64,000 nucleotides of DNA from Burkholderia sp. Bp9142 (GCF_003853415.1 NZ_QTPP01000019.1:1-64000), one strand, 5' to 3'; shown: positions 44,663 through 54,247, counted from the first letter of the stretch. The notes: generated by a model not told the origin, from the letters alone. Numbers and translations are program-made.

Positions 44663-45274
44663 TCAATGCCCGACATCCGCCGCGCCGAAGGTCCGCATCT
44701 TCCATCCGAGCCGCACGGCAAGCATCCGCATCGTGAAGCCCGCCGCCAGCGCGACTGCCGTCGCGAACCCGGCGTCGATGCCGAGATGCTGGATCCCGAC
44801 ATACAGCGCGCCCGTGACGAACGCGACGCTCGCGTAGAGCTCCTCGCGCAGGATCAGCGGCATCTCGTTGCACAGCAGGTCGCGCAGCATCCCGCCGCAC
44901 ACGCCGGTGATCGCACCGGCCAGCACGACGATGATCGGCGCCGTGCCCGTCGACGCGCCGACGTCGCAGCCGATGATCGTAAACGCCGCAAGGCCGATCG
45001 CGTCGACCGTGACGAACAGCGTCTTCATGCGCGCGACGTGCCGCGCGGCCCACGACGCGACGGTCGCCGCGGCCAGCGTGATCACGAGGTACCCGGGATG
45101 CGCGATCCAGCCGAGCGGATAGTGACCGAGCAGCACATCGCGCACGGTGCCGCCGCCGAGCGCGGTCACCGCGCCGACGAGCGCGAGCCCGAAGCGGTCC
45201 ATCCCGCGCCGCATGCCCATCAGCGCGCCCGACATCGCTTCCGCGACGATCGCGATCAGATAAAGCGTATGCAT
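44663..45274 (-). CDS. Trimeric intracellular cation channel-like protein (UPF0126)
   Basis: A 203-residue membrane protein with six to seven segments in a duplicated glycine-rich half-repeat: GMDRFGLALVGAVTALGGGTVRDVLLG and GTAPIIVVLAGAITGVCGGMLRDLLCNEMPLIL. These GGG..RD repeats are the UPF0126/YicG signature, related to TRIC potassium channels. It starts 8 bases beyond the end of the upstream penicillin-binding protein gene on the same strand, so the two form an operon. Confidence 0.87.
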   Translation of the reverse strand: MHTLYLIAIVAEAMSGALMGMRRGMDRFGLALVGAVTALGGGTVRDVLLGHYPLGWIAHPGYLVITLAAATVASWAARHVARMKTLFVTVDAIGLAAFTIIGCDVGASTGTAPIIVVLAGAITGVCGGMLRDLLCNEMPLILREELYASVAFVTGALYVGIQHLGIDAGFATAVALAAGFTMRMLAVRLGWKMRTFGAADVGH

Positions 45275-45282
45275 CGCGCGCC

Positions 45283-47397
45283 TCAGTCTTCGGTACGAAA
45301 CAGGTCGAGCACACGTTCGCGTTCGGCCGCATCGACGGCGGCGGGCACCGGCTCGTCGGGCTTGCCGTGCGCGTCCGGTGCATCGGACGCCGCCGCCCCG
45401 CCGCACGCGAAGCGGCTGCGGATGAACGGCGGCACGTCGGCGGTGCACGTGCCGCGCGTGTATTCGGCGTAGACGAAGTCGCCATCGACGAGCGCGACAT
45501 CTTGCGGCGGCGTCGCGTCGATTTGCGTACGTCCATCGACAGCCGTCTTCATGTAGTCGAGCCAGACCGGCAGCGCGAGCGTCGCGCCGGTCGCGCGCCC
45601 CAACGGGCGCGGCGTGTCGTAGCCGAGCCACGCGACCGCGACGATGCCCGACGAATAGCCGGCGAACCACACGTCCTTCGAGCCGTTCGACGTGCCGGTC
45701 TTGCCGGCCGCGTCGTCGCGGCGCAGCGCGAGCGCGCCGCGCGCGGTGCCGGCCTTCACGACGTCGCGCAGCATGCTGTCCATCACGAACGCGTTGCGCG
45801 CCGACACGACGCGTTCGCCGGCCGGCGCCGTGGCCTCGTACATCGCGCCGCCGTGACGCTGCTTCACCGACAGGATCAGGCGCGGCTCCATCCGCGTCCC
45901 GCCGTTCGCGAACACGCTGTATGCACTCGCCAGTTCGAGCGGTGTCACGGCGCCCGCGCCAAGTGCGAGCGGCAGCGACGCCGGATTGCGCTGCGCGTCG
46001 AAGCCGAAGTGCACCGCGTGCTGCTGCACGTAGCGCGCGTCGGCGGCCTGCATCAGGTTGACGGCAACAAGGTTCTTCGAGCGCACGAGCCCGCGCCGCA
46101 CCGCGATGAAGCCTTCGTAGCGGTTGCCGAAATTGCGCGGACGCCACGGCCGCGCGCCGGTTTCCGCACGCGTGAGCGTGCGCTGCGTATCGTCGACGAG
46201 CACGCCCGGGAAGTAGCCCTTCTCGAGCGCCGCCGAATAGACGAACGGCTTGAAGCTCGAACCCGGCTGGCGATACGCCTGCAATGCGTGGTCGAACACG
46301 TTGCCGTTGAAATCCGCGCCGCCGACGAGCGCGAGCATGTCGCCCGTCGCCGCATCCAGCGACACGAGCGCGCCTTCGAGCCCGTTGCGCGCATCGCGTT
46401 TCGCGGGCTGGCGGCGCAGCGTGCGCGCGAGTGCGGCTTCGGCCGCGCGCTGGTCGCGCATCGAGATCGTCGTGGTCACGTCGAGGCCGAGCGTGTAGGC
46501 GTCGTCGTGAAAGCGCTCGACCATCATCCGGCGCGCGCGTTCGGCAACGTACGGCGCGGCGACGATTCCCGGCGGCGGCGTGGTCGCGAGCGCGATCGGC
46601 GCGTCGGCGGCCGCACGATACGTCGCGTCGTCGAGCTCGCCGAGTGCATGCATGCGGCCGAGCACGTAGTTGCGTCGCGCGGTCGCGCGCGCCGGATTGA
46701 CGACCGGGTTGAACGCCGACGGCGCCTTCGGCAGCCCGGCGAGCACGGCCGCTTCGCCCGCGCTCAGCGCGTCGAGCGGCTTGCCGAAATAGACGTGCGC
46801 GGCCGCCGCGAACCCATACGCGCGCTCGCCGAGATAGATTTCGTTCATGTACAGCTCGAGCAGCTTGTCCTTGCCGTATTCGCGTTCGAGCTTGATCGCC
46901 ATCAGGATCTCGGCGAGCTTGCGGCTCAGCACCTTGTCACGCGTCAGGTAGAAGTTGCGTGCGACCTGCATCGTGATCGTGCTGCCGCCCTGCCCCGGCT
47001 GCCCGGTCACGACGTTCGCGAACGTCGCCCGCGCGAGGCCGCCGACATCGATCGCGCCGTGCTGGTAGAACTTCGCGTCCTCGGCCGCGAGCAGCGCCTG
47101 GCGCATCAGCGGCGGAATGCGTTCGAGCGGCACGAACTCGCGACGCTCGATGCCGTATTCGGCCAGAAGGTCGCCGTCGCGCGAGAAAACCCGCAGCGGC
47201 AGCGCGGGACGATAGACGGCGAGATGCTCGACCGACGGCAGCTGTGTCCAGATGCGATCGATCGTCCATGCGCCGATGCCCGCGCATGCGAGCGTCAGGC
47301 CGAGCACAGCGCCCGCGAGCGTGCGCCATCCACGGCGGCGCGGTGATGCGGGAGGTGGCGCTGGTGACGGTGGCGGGTTGGCGGTGTGGTCGGTCAT
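45283..47397 (-). CDS. Class A penicillin-binding protein (PBP1-type)
   Basis: A 704-residue bifunctional peptidoglycan synthase. A transmembrane anchor (about 26-46) precedes the glycosyltransferase domain with the catalytic E106 in AAEDAKFYQHGAID and GGSTITMQVARNFYL; the transpeptidase follows with SxxK at 380-383 (PGSSFKPF), SKN at 440-442 and KTGT at 566-569. Such enzymes polymerise and crosslink cell-wall glycan in the periplasm. ATG 47397 has AAGGAG five bases upstream. At 704 residues it is shorter than typical PBP1A because it has little OB insert. Confidence 0.9.
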   Translation of the reverse strand: MTDHTANPPPSPAPPPASPRRRGWRTLAGAVLGLTLACAGIGAWTIDRIWTQLPSVEHLAVYRPALPLRVFSRDGDLLAEYGIERREFVPLERIPPLMRQALLAAEDAKFYQHGAIDVGGLARATFANVVTGQPGQGGSTITMQVARNFYLTRDKVLSRKLAEILMAIKLEREYGKDKLLELYMNEIYLGERAYGFAAAAHVYFGKPLDALSAGEAAVLAGLPKAPSAFNPVVNPARATARRNYVLGRMHALGELDDATYRAAADAPIALATTPPPGIVAAPYVAERARRMMVERFHDDAYTLGLDVTTTISMRDQRAAEAALARTLRRQPAKRDARNGLEGALVSLDAATGDMLALVGGADFNGNVFDHALQAYRQPGSSFKPFVYSAALEKGYFPGVLVDDTQRTLTRAETGARPWRPRNFGNRYEGFIAVRRGLVRSKNLVAVNLMQAADARYVQQHAVHFGFDAQRNPASLPLALGAGAVTPLELASAYSVFANGGTRMEPRLILSVKQRHGGAMYEATAPAGERVVSARNAFVMDSMLRDVVKAGTARGALALRRDDAAGKTGTSNGSKDVWFAGYSSGIVAVAWLGYDTPRPLGRATGATLALPVWLDYMKTAVDGRTQIDATPPQDVALVDGDFVYAEYTRGTCTADVPPFIRSRFACGGAAASDAPDAHGKPDEPVPAAVDAAERERVLDLFRTED

Positions 47398-47634
47398 GCG
47401 GGCTCCTTCTTCGATGCGGCGACAGCGGGCGCTCGAGCGGCGCCCGTCGGTCACGGAAGGCGCGCATTGTCGAAGGGATGACGCGAAACCGGAACATTCT
47501 TTAGCCAAAGTTTGGCTGGCTGAATTTTATTAAGGAAAGCGCGCCGGCGCCGTTCACGCGCCGCGCGCGGGCTCGCGATGCGCGACCGGTCGAGGCGCAC
47601 TGCGCGCAACGCGCTTCGCCTGTACCATCGCCTG

Positions 47635-48429
47635 ATGTTCGATCGATACCTCGGCCTGTGGGGCCTCGTTCCCGACGGCGGCCCGATCCTGACCGCGAGC
47701 GGCGGCCTGCTGCCTGTCGTCTGGCACGCGCGACCGGCAATGCTGAAGGTCGCCACCTGCGACGAAGAGCGGCGCGGCAATGCGCTGATGACCTGGTGGA
47801 ACGGGCATGGCGCCGCACAGGTCTGGCTGCACGACGGCGACGCGATCCTGCTCGAACGTGCGCAGCCCGCGCCGACGCTCGCCGGCTTTTCGGCATCGGG
47901 CCACGACGACGATGCGATACGCATCGCGTGCGACGTCGTCGCGCGGCTGCACGCGCATCGCGCACCGGCGCCGCCCGCAACCGTGCCTTTGCACGACTGG
48001 TTCTACGCGCTGCTGTCGCTCGACACGGGCGACGACGTGCTGCGCCGCTCGGCAACGCGCGCCCACCAACTGCTGGCCGTGCCGCCCGTCGACGAAGTCG
48101 TCCTGCACGGCGACATCCATCACGACAACATTCTCCATTTCGGCGATCGCGGCTGGCGCGCGATCGACCCGAAAGGGCTGCGCGGCGAGCGTGCGTTCGA
48201 CTACGCGAACCTGTTCTGCAATCCCGCGCACGACATCGCGGTCGACCCGGCGCGCTTCGAGCGTCGCGTCATGCTCGTCGCCGAGGCGGCGCAGCTCGAC
48301 CGGCATCGGTTGCTGCAATGGATACACGCGTGGGCAGGCTTGTCCGCGGTCTGGCTGATGGAAGCCGAGCTGCCGCCCGATACGCGGCTGCAGGTTGCGG
48401 CACTCGCCGCAGCCGCACTCGGCGAATAG
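47635..48429 (+). CDS. Aminoglycoside phosphotransferase family kinase (APH(6)-like)
   Basis: A 264-residue kinase-fold protein. The Brenner-type catalytic loop HGDIHHDNIL (H158, D160, N165) and the metal-binding DPKG (D178) are present, and the opening MFDRYLGLWGLVPDGGPI resembles streptomycin 6-kinases such as StrB. Phosphorylation of a sugar or aminoglycoside hydroxyl is likely; activity on an antibiotic is not shown. ATG 47635 gives the family start. A GC hairpin follows. Confidence 0.82.
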   Translation: MFDRYLGLWGLVPDGGPILTASGGLLPVVWHARPAMLKVATCDEERRGNALMTWWNGHGAAQVWLHDGDAILLERAQPAPTLAGFSASGHDDDAIRIACDVVARLHAHRAPAPPATVPLHDWFYALLSLDTGDDVLRRSATRAHQLLAVPPVDEVVLHGDIHHDNILHFGDRGWRAIDPKGLRGERAFDYANLFCNPAHDIAVDPARFERRVMLVAEAAQLDRHRLLQWIHAWAGLSAVWLMEAELPPDTRLQVAALAAAALGE

Positions 48430-48470
48430 CACACGCGCTCACGCCGGCCGCATCGAACCGCATCTCCAAC

Positions 48471-48498
48471 AAAAAACCCGCCGGCTTGCACCGGCGGG
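48471..48498. terminator. Bidirectional terminator between kinase gene and allE
   Basis: CCCGCCGG, loop CTTGCA, CCGGCGGG (48477-48498). Six A residues to the left give a U tract on the minus strand for allE; a short CTTT lies to the right for the plus strand. Confidence 0.82.
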
Positions 48499-48526
48499 CT
48501 TTCACATCCGACTGCTTCCTCGACGC

Positions 48527-49363
48527 TCAGCGCGCGGGATTCAGCGTCAGGTTCATGTGACGGTTCACATCCTTGTACAGCAGGTAGCGGAAGCGGCCAG
48601 GGCCGCCCGAATAGCATGCCTGCGGGCAGAACGCGCGCAGCCACATGAAGTCGCCCGCTTCCACCTCGACCCAATCCTGGTTCAGGCGATAGACGGCCTT
48701 GCCTTCGAGCACGTACAGGCCGTGCTCCATCACGTGCGTCTCGGCGAACGGAATCACGCCGCCCGGCTCGAACGTCACGATGTTCACGTGCATGTCGTGA
48801 CGCATGTCGCTCATGTCGACGAAGCGCGTCGTGACCCATGCGCCGTTGGTGCCCGGCATCGGGATCGGCTCGACGTCCTGCTCGTTGGTCACGAACGCTT
48901 CCGGCAGCGGAATGCCGTCGACGGCCTGATAGTGCTTGCGGATCCAGTGGAAACGCACGGCGGCATCGCTGACGTTGTGCAGCGTCCAGTCGGCGCCCGG
49001 CGGAATGAACGCGTAACCGCCCGGCTTCAGCGCATGCGTCTTGCCCTGCAGCGTCAGCTCGGCCTCGCCTTCGACGACGAACAGCACGGCTTCCGCGTTC
49101 TTGTCCTGCTCGGGCTTGTCGCTGCCGCCACCCGGGCTCACTTCGACGATGTACTGCGAGAAGGTTTCGGCGAAACCCGACAGCGGACGCGCGATCACCC
49201 ACAGGCGCGTGCTGGTCCAGAACGGCAGCCAGCTCGTGACGATGTCGCGCATCACGCCCTTCGGAATGACCGCGTACGCCTCGGTGAACATCGCGCGATC
49301 GGTCAGCAGATCGGTCTGCGGCGGGTGGCCGCCATGCGGCGCGTAATACGTTGTCTTAGACAT
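48527..49363 (-). CDS. allE: (S)-ureidoglycine aminohydrolase
   Basis: A 278-residue bicupin (UGHY/YlbA) that converts (S)-ureidoglycine to (S)-ureidoglycolate and ammonia in purine/allantoin breakdown. The first cupin carries GEAELTLQGKTHALKPGGYAFIPPGADWTL; the second, with the manganese ligands, has GVIPFAETHVMEHGLYVLEGKAVYRLNQDWVEVEAGDFMWLRAFCPQACY. No allA, allC or allB lies nearby. ATG 49363 starts the typical MSKTTYYAPHGGHP. The NCS2 purine permease is 20 kb away in the window. Confidence 0.9.
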   Translation of the reverse strand: MSKTTYYAPHGGHPPQTDLLTDRAMFTEAYAVIPKGVMRDIVTSWLPFWTSTRLWVIARPLSGFAETFSQYIVEVSPGGGSDKPEQDKNAEAVLFVVEGEAELTLQGKTHALKPGGYAFIPPGADWTLHNVSDAAVRFHWIRKHYQAVDGIPLPEAFVTNEQDVEPIPMPGTNGAWVTTRFVDMSDMRHDMHVNIVTFEPGGVIPFAETHVMEHGLYVLEGKAVYRLNQDWVEVEAGDFMWLRAFCPQACYSGGPGRFRYLLYKDVNRHMNLTLNPAR

Positions 49364-50104
49364 AAGGCATCCAGGCAATGGGTTGGTCCGGCCCCGGGTC
49401 GCAACGGCAGGCGCGGCACGCGCGTGGGGCACGCATGCGGCGGCGGGACATCGTTGCCGGGGTGGCTTGAAGGCGCGGGCGCCTTCATTCGGTCGGCCAG
49501 GCTTCGCGACGGGTCCGTCCGGTTCAGCGGGCGGGGCGACCCATGCTTGCGGGTCCGGCGGCCGGGCCGCGGACACTCGGGGTCATGCGGCGGGGCACGG
49601 GGGACCGCACGGTTCGATTCCGTACGCGGGCAGCGTTGACGATAGCGAAGTCGATCCTGATCGACCAATTAAATGTTGCGATGACATCCATTCGATTTCG
49701 CACTACCCGCCGGCGTCCGCGATGCCCGGTGCACGCGTGCCGCGGACGATCGGCGCATCAGGGAAATCCTGATGGCCGGACGGCATTCAGGGGCGCGGGA
49801 ACGGTGGCGCGCCCGGTGCGCATCGATCAGCGATATCGAATGGTGTCTGCCAAACCTGCCCAGCTGCGTGTCGGTGCAACGGGCGATGTGGTCTACCAGC
49901 GGGAAAGGTCAAGCGGGAGGGAGCGTGCCAACCCGTCGAGCGGGGCTGGGCATGAACTGCCGAAGGGGATGAAGGGAGATGAAGGCCGCCGGTCCTGCCG
50001 GCGATGGCGGCCCGGCTGAGGCCGCCGGGCCGGCTGTCGGATCGGGTGCCGACGCGTCGGGCGCGCCGGTGCGCATACCGCGCACCGTGCCGCGCCCGCG
50101 GCGA
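49364..50104. other. 741-base gap upstream of allE
   Basis: No gene is supported: open frames lack domains and ribosome sites. An AT-richer island at about 49650-49690 includes the perfect palindrome GTCGATC-CT-GATCGAC (49650-49665) and AATTAAATG, a possible promoter with regulator site for allE, almost 290 bases before its start. Confidence 0.4.
49650..49665. promoter_or_regulatory. Palindrome, possible operator upstream of allE
   Basis: GTCGATC-CT-GATCGAC, a perfect 7-bp dyad with 2-base centre. The adjacent stretch is AT-rich. The cognate regulator is unknown. Confidence 0.35.
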
Positions 50105-50545
50105 TCAGTCCCAGTCGCGGTGATGGCGATGCTTGCGGTGACGATAGCCGCGATCGCCACGATAGCCGCCGTCGTACGAGTTGCGCGACAGGTTGCCGCC
50201 GAGCGCCGCGCCGGCGCCACCGCCGACTGCCGCGCCCAGCAGGCCGCCCGTGCGGCCGCCCATCGCGTTGCCGGCCGCGGTACCCGCGCCGCCGCCGAGT
50301 GCGCCACCGATGATCGCGCCGGTGCGCTCGTGACGGTTCGCCGTCACCGCGCCGCCCGCGCCGCCGCCGATCGCGCCGCCGATCACGGAGCCCGTGCTGC
50401 CGCCGACCGCGCCGCCGACCGCTGCGCCGGCGACCCCGCCGAGCGCGCCGCCAAGCGCGTTGTTCATGTCACCGGCCATCGCCGGCAATGCGGTCGCGCC
50501 GGTCAGCACGGCGACGACGAGAGTGGGGGCAATTTTCTTCCACAT
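50105..50545 (-). CDS. Secreted glycine-zipper protein
   Basis: A 146-residue protein with signal peptide MWKKIAPTLVVAVLTGATAL...AMA (cleavage near 24). The body is a run of GGALGGVAGAAVGGAVGG-like glycine-zipper repeats, probably two membrane-inserting hairpins, followed by a basic, aromatic tail (DGGYRGDRGYRHRKHRHHRDWD, high in His/Arg). Such proteins are thought to insert in the outer membrane; exact function is unknown. The repeat-rich core may make length variable between strains. Confidence 0.78.
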   Translation of the reverse strand: MWKKIAPTLVVAVLTGATALPAMAGDMNNALGGALGGVAGAAVGGAVGGSTGSVIGGAIGGGAGGAVTANRHERTGAIIGGALGGGAGTAAGNAMGGRTGGLLGAAVGGGAGAALGGNLSRNSYDGGYRGDRGYRHRKHRHHRDWD

Positions 50546-50923
50546 TCCCGTATTCTTCCTTGTTCGCAATCTGGTTATCGAAGGTCCGCTCGATACGTCG
50601 ATCTGAACCGATCGGCGTCGATGCCGGCATTGTGCCGAATCCCGGACCAATTCATTTCAATGAGCTTGCGGCGAAGAATAGCACCGGTCGTGCCCCCTTG
50701 CCGTCGCCATTCTGGTAACAAGTTGTTTACCGGAAGCGGACTCGGAAAGGCTTGCCGAAACATCGTGCGAAGCCCGCCGGCAAAGGCGCCGGCGAGGATC
50801 GACCGGCCGGGATGACCCGGCCGGAAGCGTCGGCATCGCGGGTTCGGACACAGGTGGCAACACATCCGCTCGCGTCGTGGGGCGGGAACCAGCCCGCCCC
50901 GCCCGTCCGAACGGGAACGAGGG
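50546..50923. other. Intergenic region with two GC hairpins
   Basis: No gene. The stretch holds CCGGCCGGG-ATGA-CCCGGCCGG (50803-50824) and GGGGCGGG-N6-CCCGCCCC (50879-50900), either of which could end transcripts of the minus-strand methyltransferase-like gene. Confidence 0.5.
50879..50900 (-). terminator. Hairpin after the ICMT-like gene
   Basis: GGGGCGGG and CCCGCCCC form a perfect 8-bp stem, 24 bases beyond the stop codon of the minus-strand gene. No T tract is seen on that strand. Confidence 0.5.
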
Positions 50924-51583
50924 TCAATACACGCCCGGAACCAGCCGCCAGGTGTGCGCGCAGTACGCGTCGTATTCGGCGCCGAATTGCGCGCGCAGCA
51001 GCGCTTCCTCGGAGCGGATGCGCGCGACGAGCGGGATCATCGTCAGCGCGACGAGCAGCAGCCCGACGCCCGAGCGGAACGCGAACGCCCAGCCGATCGC
51101 ATTGACGAGCAGGCCGAGATAGCTCGGGTTGCGTATGCGGTGATAGATGCCGCTCGTCACCAGCGTGTGGCCCGGCTGGATCGCGACGAGCCCGCTGAAG
51201 CGCTTGCCGAGCACGAACACGGGCCAGATGCGCAGCACGCCGCCGGCGGCATACAGCACGACGCCGATCCAGCGCACCGTGTCGCCGCCGAAGGTCCACA
51301 CGTCGAGCCGGTCGGTCAGCGCGGGCAGATAGGCGAGCAGGAACCCGCTCACCGCGAAGGCCGCGAGCACCCAGCGGTTGTCGCGGTTCTCGCGTTCGCC
51401 GGCGCTCAGGTTGCCTTCGGTGAACAACGCGGCAACGGCCAGCGCGAGCGTCGCGACGGCAATGGCGGTCAGTTGCGGATGTGAGAAAAAGGCAGCGAAC
51501 CCGCCGATGCCGAGCACGGCGAGCCCGAGATAGACGAGCGTGGAAACGCCCGACACGATTGCGACCTTGCGCGTCACGGCCAT
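50924..51583 (-). CDS. Isoprenylcysteine carboxyl methyltransferase (ICMT) family membrane protein
   Basis: A 219-residue membrane protein with about six hydrophobic segments. The C-terminal part has the ICMT/PEMT signature: HTLVTSGIYHRIRNPSYLGLLVNAIGWAFAF followed by RIRSEEALLRAQFGAEYDAYCAHTWRLVPGVY. Eukaryotic homologues methylate prenylated cysteines with SAM; the bacterial substrate is unknown. Start ATG 51583 gives MAVTRKVAIVSGVSTLVYLG. It is a lone gene. Confidence 0.85.
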   Translation of the reverse strand: MAVTRKVAIVSGVSTLVYLGLAVLGIGGFAAFFSHPQLTAIAVATLALAVAALFTEGNLSAGERENRDNRWVLAAFAVSGFLLAYLPALTDRLDVWTFGGDTVRWIGVVLYAAGGVLRIWPVFVLGKRFSGLVAIQPGHTLVTSGIYHRIRNPSYLGLLVNAIGWAFAFRSGVGLLLVALTMIPLVARIRSEEALLRAQFGAEYDAYCAHTWRLVPGVY

Positions 51584-51746
51584 GGCTGCCTCGCCGGGGT
51601 GGGCTTTCCTGTGAAGTATAGGAGCCCGGGCGAGCGATGCGCAGGCGCGCCGTCATGCGGCGCGCGAATCGTCCTTGCGAGAAGCGGCGGCGCGTCGAAC
51701 GACGTGGTCGATCGACGTGCGGGCGGCGCCCGCGCCCGCCGCGTGG

Positions 51747-51911
51747 TCAGCGGATGCGGAAGTTGCCGCCGATCCCGACACTGACGGGCGGTGCGTAATA
51801 CGCGGGCGCATAGCCGTAGTAGGCCGGTGCGGGTGCGTAGCCGTAAGGCGGTGCGACGTAGCAGCCGGACAGGCCGGCGATCAGCGCAAACGTGATGAGA
51901 ACTTTGTACAT
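51747..51911 (-). CDS. Small Pro/Tyr-rich lipoprotein
   Basis: A 54-residue precursor. MYKVLITFALIAGLSGCYVA has a lipobox LSGC (cysteine at 17), so the mature protein is a lipid-anchored peptide of about 38 residues rich in YAPAP/YYAPP repeats. No function known. ATG 51911 was chosen as the start of the signal peptide; upstream in-frame residues are not signal-like. Confidence 0.75.
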   Translation of the reverse strand: MYKVLITFALIAGLSGCYVAPPYGYAPAPAYYGYAPAYYAPPVSVGIGGNFRIR

Positions 51912-52166
51912 GGCTCGATTCCCGGCGAAGAGGACACATGACACCTTGCGAACGCCGGGCCGTCGCGACTTGCGACGGCCGGCACGAAAGGGGGACGCGC
52001 CCTTCCTGTCGCTCGATGAAGCAATGCGCGGAGTCTAGCGCCGGGGCAGCCGGGACGAGTTTCGCGCGCGGTTACACGTGTTACCGAGCGTGACCGCTGA
52101 AACAGATGCGAACGGCGTCGCGGTGCGCGCCCGCTGGCACCGACCGAACCACGCGCCGCGCACGCG

Positions 52167-52586
52167 TTACACGAAATGTGCGCGGATGCGCTGCGCGACC
52201 GATTCGAGCGTGCCCGCGTCGGCGATGTCGCGCGCATGCATCCGCAACTCGACGCCTTCCCAGCGCGGGATCACGTGGAAATGCACGTGCGGGACCGTCT
52301 GGCCCGCCGCCGCGCCGTTGAACTGGCCGATGAACACGCCGTCCGGCCCGAGCGCCGCGCGCACGGCCGCCGCGACGCGCTGCGTCATGCGGATGCCGGC
52401 CGCGGCCGCATCGCCGGACAGCTCGAAGATCTGCGCGGCCGGCTCCTTCGTGATCACGAGCACGTGACCGTCGGCCTGCGGCATGAGATCCATGATCGCG
52501 AGGGTCGCGTCGTCTTCGGCGACCTTCACGCACGGCAGTTCGCCGCGCAGGATCCTGGCGAACGGGTTGTTGTTGTCGTAGGACAT
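52167..52586 (-). CDS. HIT-family nucleotide-binding hydrolase
   Basis: A 139-residue histidine-triad protein. The HIT motif HVHFHVIP (H100, H102, H104) and the LRGELPCVKVAEDD N-terminal block (adenine side) are intact, as are GHVLVITKEPAAQIFELS and the closing cap. Family members hydrolyse AMP-lysine or other nucleoside phosphoramidates. ATG 52586 starts MSYDNNNPFARILRGE, the usual HinT-like opening. Confidence 0.88.
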   Translation of the reverse strand: MSYDNNNPFARILRGELPCVKVAEDDATLAIMDLMPQADGHVLVITKEPAAQIFELSGDAAAAGIRMTQRVAAAVRAALGPDGVFIGQFNGAAAGQTVPHVHFHVIPRWEGVELRMHARDIADAGTLESVAQRIRAHFV

Positions 52587-52874
52587 GGCGTTTTCCGATT
52601 TTTCCGATTGCGGTTTGACTGGGAACGATGCCCGACGATTATCGGCCGACGGCGGTTCGGATTTCAACTTGTCAGGCCGTGTCGCCATGGCGGTGAACAA
52701 TGCACGCCGGCTCGCGTGCGATGTCCGTCGACGAATGGAATATCCGGCCATCACGACGCGTTTACTCCGGGCGCAGGTTCGGGCCGCAAGAACGCGAACT
52801 CGCGCCGGACACCCGTCGGCTGCGCAGGCCGGCAGCCGGGATGACTGCTCGTGATCATCAACCGGAGTCATGCC

Positions 52875-54053
52875 ATGGACCCTCTCCCTTCCTGTCGTTC
52901 ACCCGCCCCGCCCGTCCTTGCCACTCACCTGCCGCTCTTTGCCCACGCCCGTCGCACGATGGCGCGCACGCTATGCCGCGCGGCTTGCGGTGCCGGGCTG
53001 GTTGCGTTGTCGTCGGCTTTCGCGTGGGCCGGCGGCAGCGACATCATCCTGCCGGTCGTCTCGTCGGTCACCGCGTCGACCGTGCCCGCCAACGGCGACC
53101 TCAACCCGTACGGCATCGCGTTCGTGCCGCGCGGCGTGCCGAACTGGAGCACGCTGAAACCGGGCGACGTCGTCGTGTCCAACTTCAACTCGGCGTCGAA
53201 CGCGCAAGGCACCGGCACGACAATCGTGAAGCTGTCGCCCGGCAAAACGCCGGCAACGTTCTTCCAGGGCAGCAATCTCGGCCTGACGACCGCGCTCACG
53301 GTGCTGCGCAGCGGCTTCGTGCTGGTCGGCAACGTCCCCGCGCCTGACGGCAAGACCGTGGTCGCCCCGGGCTCGCTGCTCGTCATCGGGCCGCAAGGCA
53401 ATCTGGTCACGCAACTGGTCAGCAACACGCTGCTCGACGGGCCCTGGGACATGACCGTGATCGATCACGGTCCGCGCGTGACCGCGTTCGTGTCGAACGT
53501 GCTGAACGGAACGGTCGCACGGATCGAACTGGCGATCGGCACCGACGGCGTCACGATGCTGCCAGGCTCGCGCATCATCGCGTCAGGCTACGTGAACCGG
53601 ACCGATCCCAACGCCCTCGTCGTCGGCCCGACCGGCCTCGCGTACGACCCGAAAGTCGACGTCCTGTACGTCGCCTCCACCGGCGACAACGCGGTGTTCG
53701 CGATCCAGAACGCCGCGTCGACGAATCGCAACGGTGGCGTCGGACGGATGATCTACTTCGACGCGGCGCACCTGCACGGCCCGCTCGCCCTGGCGCTCGC
53801 GCCGAACGGCCATCTCGTGACCGCGAACGGCGACGCGGTCAACGCCGACCCGCTGCAACCGAGCGAGATCGTCGAATTCACGGTGGACGGGCGCTTCGTC
53901 GCGCAGATGCAGGTCGATACCGTGCCGGGCGCGGCATTCGGCCTCGCGTTCGGGCACGGCAGCAGAGGCCAGCCGCAGTTCGCGGCCGTCGACGACAACA
54001 CGAATACCGCGACGGTCTGGACACTGCGCGTGGACGGCAACAACGCACCATGA
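52875..54053 (+). CDS. Secreted NHL/beta-propeller-like protein
   Basis: A 392-residue protein read from ATG 52875, which has GGAG nine bases before it. A second ATG at 52959 starts MARTLCRAACGAGLVALS, itself a good signal peptide ending AWA, so the mature protein is the same either way. The rest is a series of beta-propeller-like blades (NPYGIAFVPRG, GDVVVSNFNSASN, SLLVIGPQGNLVTQL, ALVVGPTGLAYDP, NGHLVTANGDAVN). Likely periplasmic or extracellular; function unknown. A perfect hairpin follows the stop. Confidence 0.75.
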   Translation: MDPLPSCRSPAPPVLATHLPLFAHARRTMARTLCRAACGAGLVALSSAFAWAGGSDIILPVVSSVTASTVPANGDLNPYGIAFVPRGVPNWSTLKPGDVVVSNFNSASNAQGTGTTIVKLSPGKTPATFFQGSNLGLTTALTVLRSGFVLVGNVPAPDGKTVVAPGSLLVIGPQGNLVTQLVSNTLLDGPWDMTVIDHGPRVTAFVSNVLNGTVARIELAIGTDGVTMLPGSRIIASGYVNRTDPNALVVGPTGLAYDPKVDVLYVASTGDNAVFAIQNAASTNRNGGVGRMIYFDAAHLHGPLALALAPNGHLVTANGDAVNADPLQPSEIVEFTVDGRFVAQMQVDTVPGAAFGLAFGHGSRGQPQFAAVDDNTNTATVWTLRVDGNNAP

Positions 54054-54063
54054 CGCACCACAT

Positions 54064-54087
54064 GAACGGGCCGCATGCGGCCCGTTC
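54064..54087. terminator. Perfect palindromic terminator hairpin
   Basis: GAACGGGCCGC-AT-GCGGCCCGTTC, an exact 11-bp stem 11 bases after the stop codon of the propeller-like gene. No T run. Confidence 0.7.
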
Positions 54088-54247
54088 GAACCTGCGCGAG
54101 CGACACATGCGATTCGCACACGCCGGGCACGATACCGCCTGACCGACGCCGCCCGGCGTCGCCCGCCCCCGCGATTGCCACCGCTTGCCCGAACCTGCGA
54201 CACTGCCGGATCGTTGCCGGCCGGCACGCCTCCGAGGACGCTCGCGC

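Noticed and set aside
47635-48429. Streptomycin-resistance gene
   Set aside because: The kinase is only APH(6)-like by family. Nothing in the surroundings (no integron, transposon or resistance cluster) supports an acquired resistance gene.
49383-50019. Open frames on the plus strand in the gap upstream of allE
   Set aside because: No ribosome binding sites, no recognisable domain and composition typical of non-coding frames.
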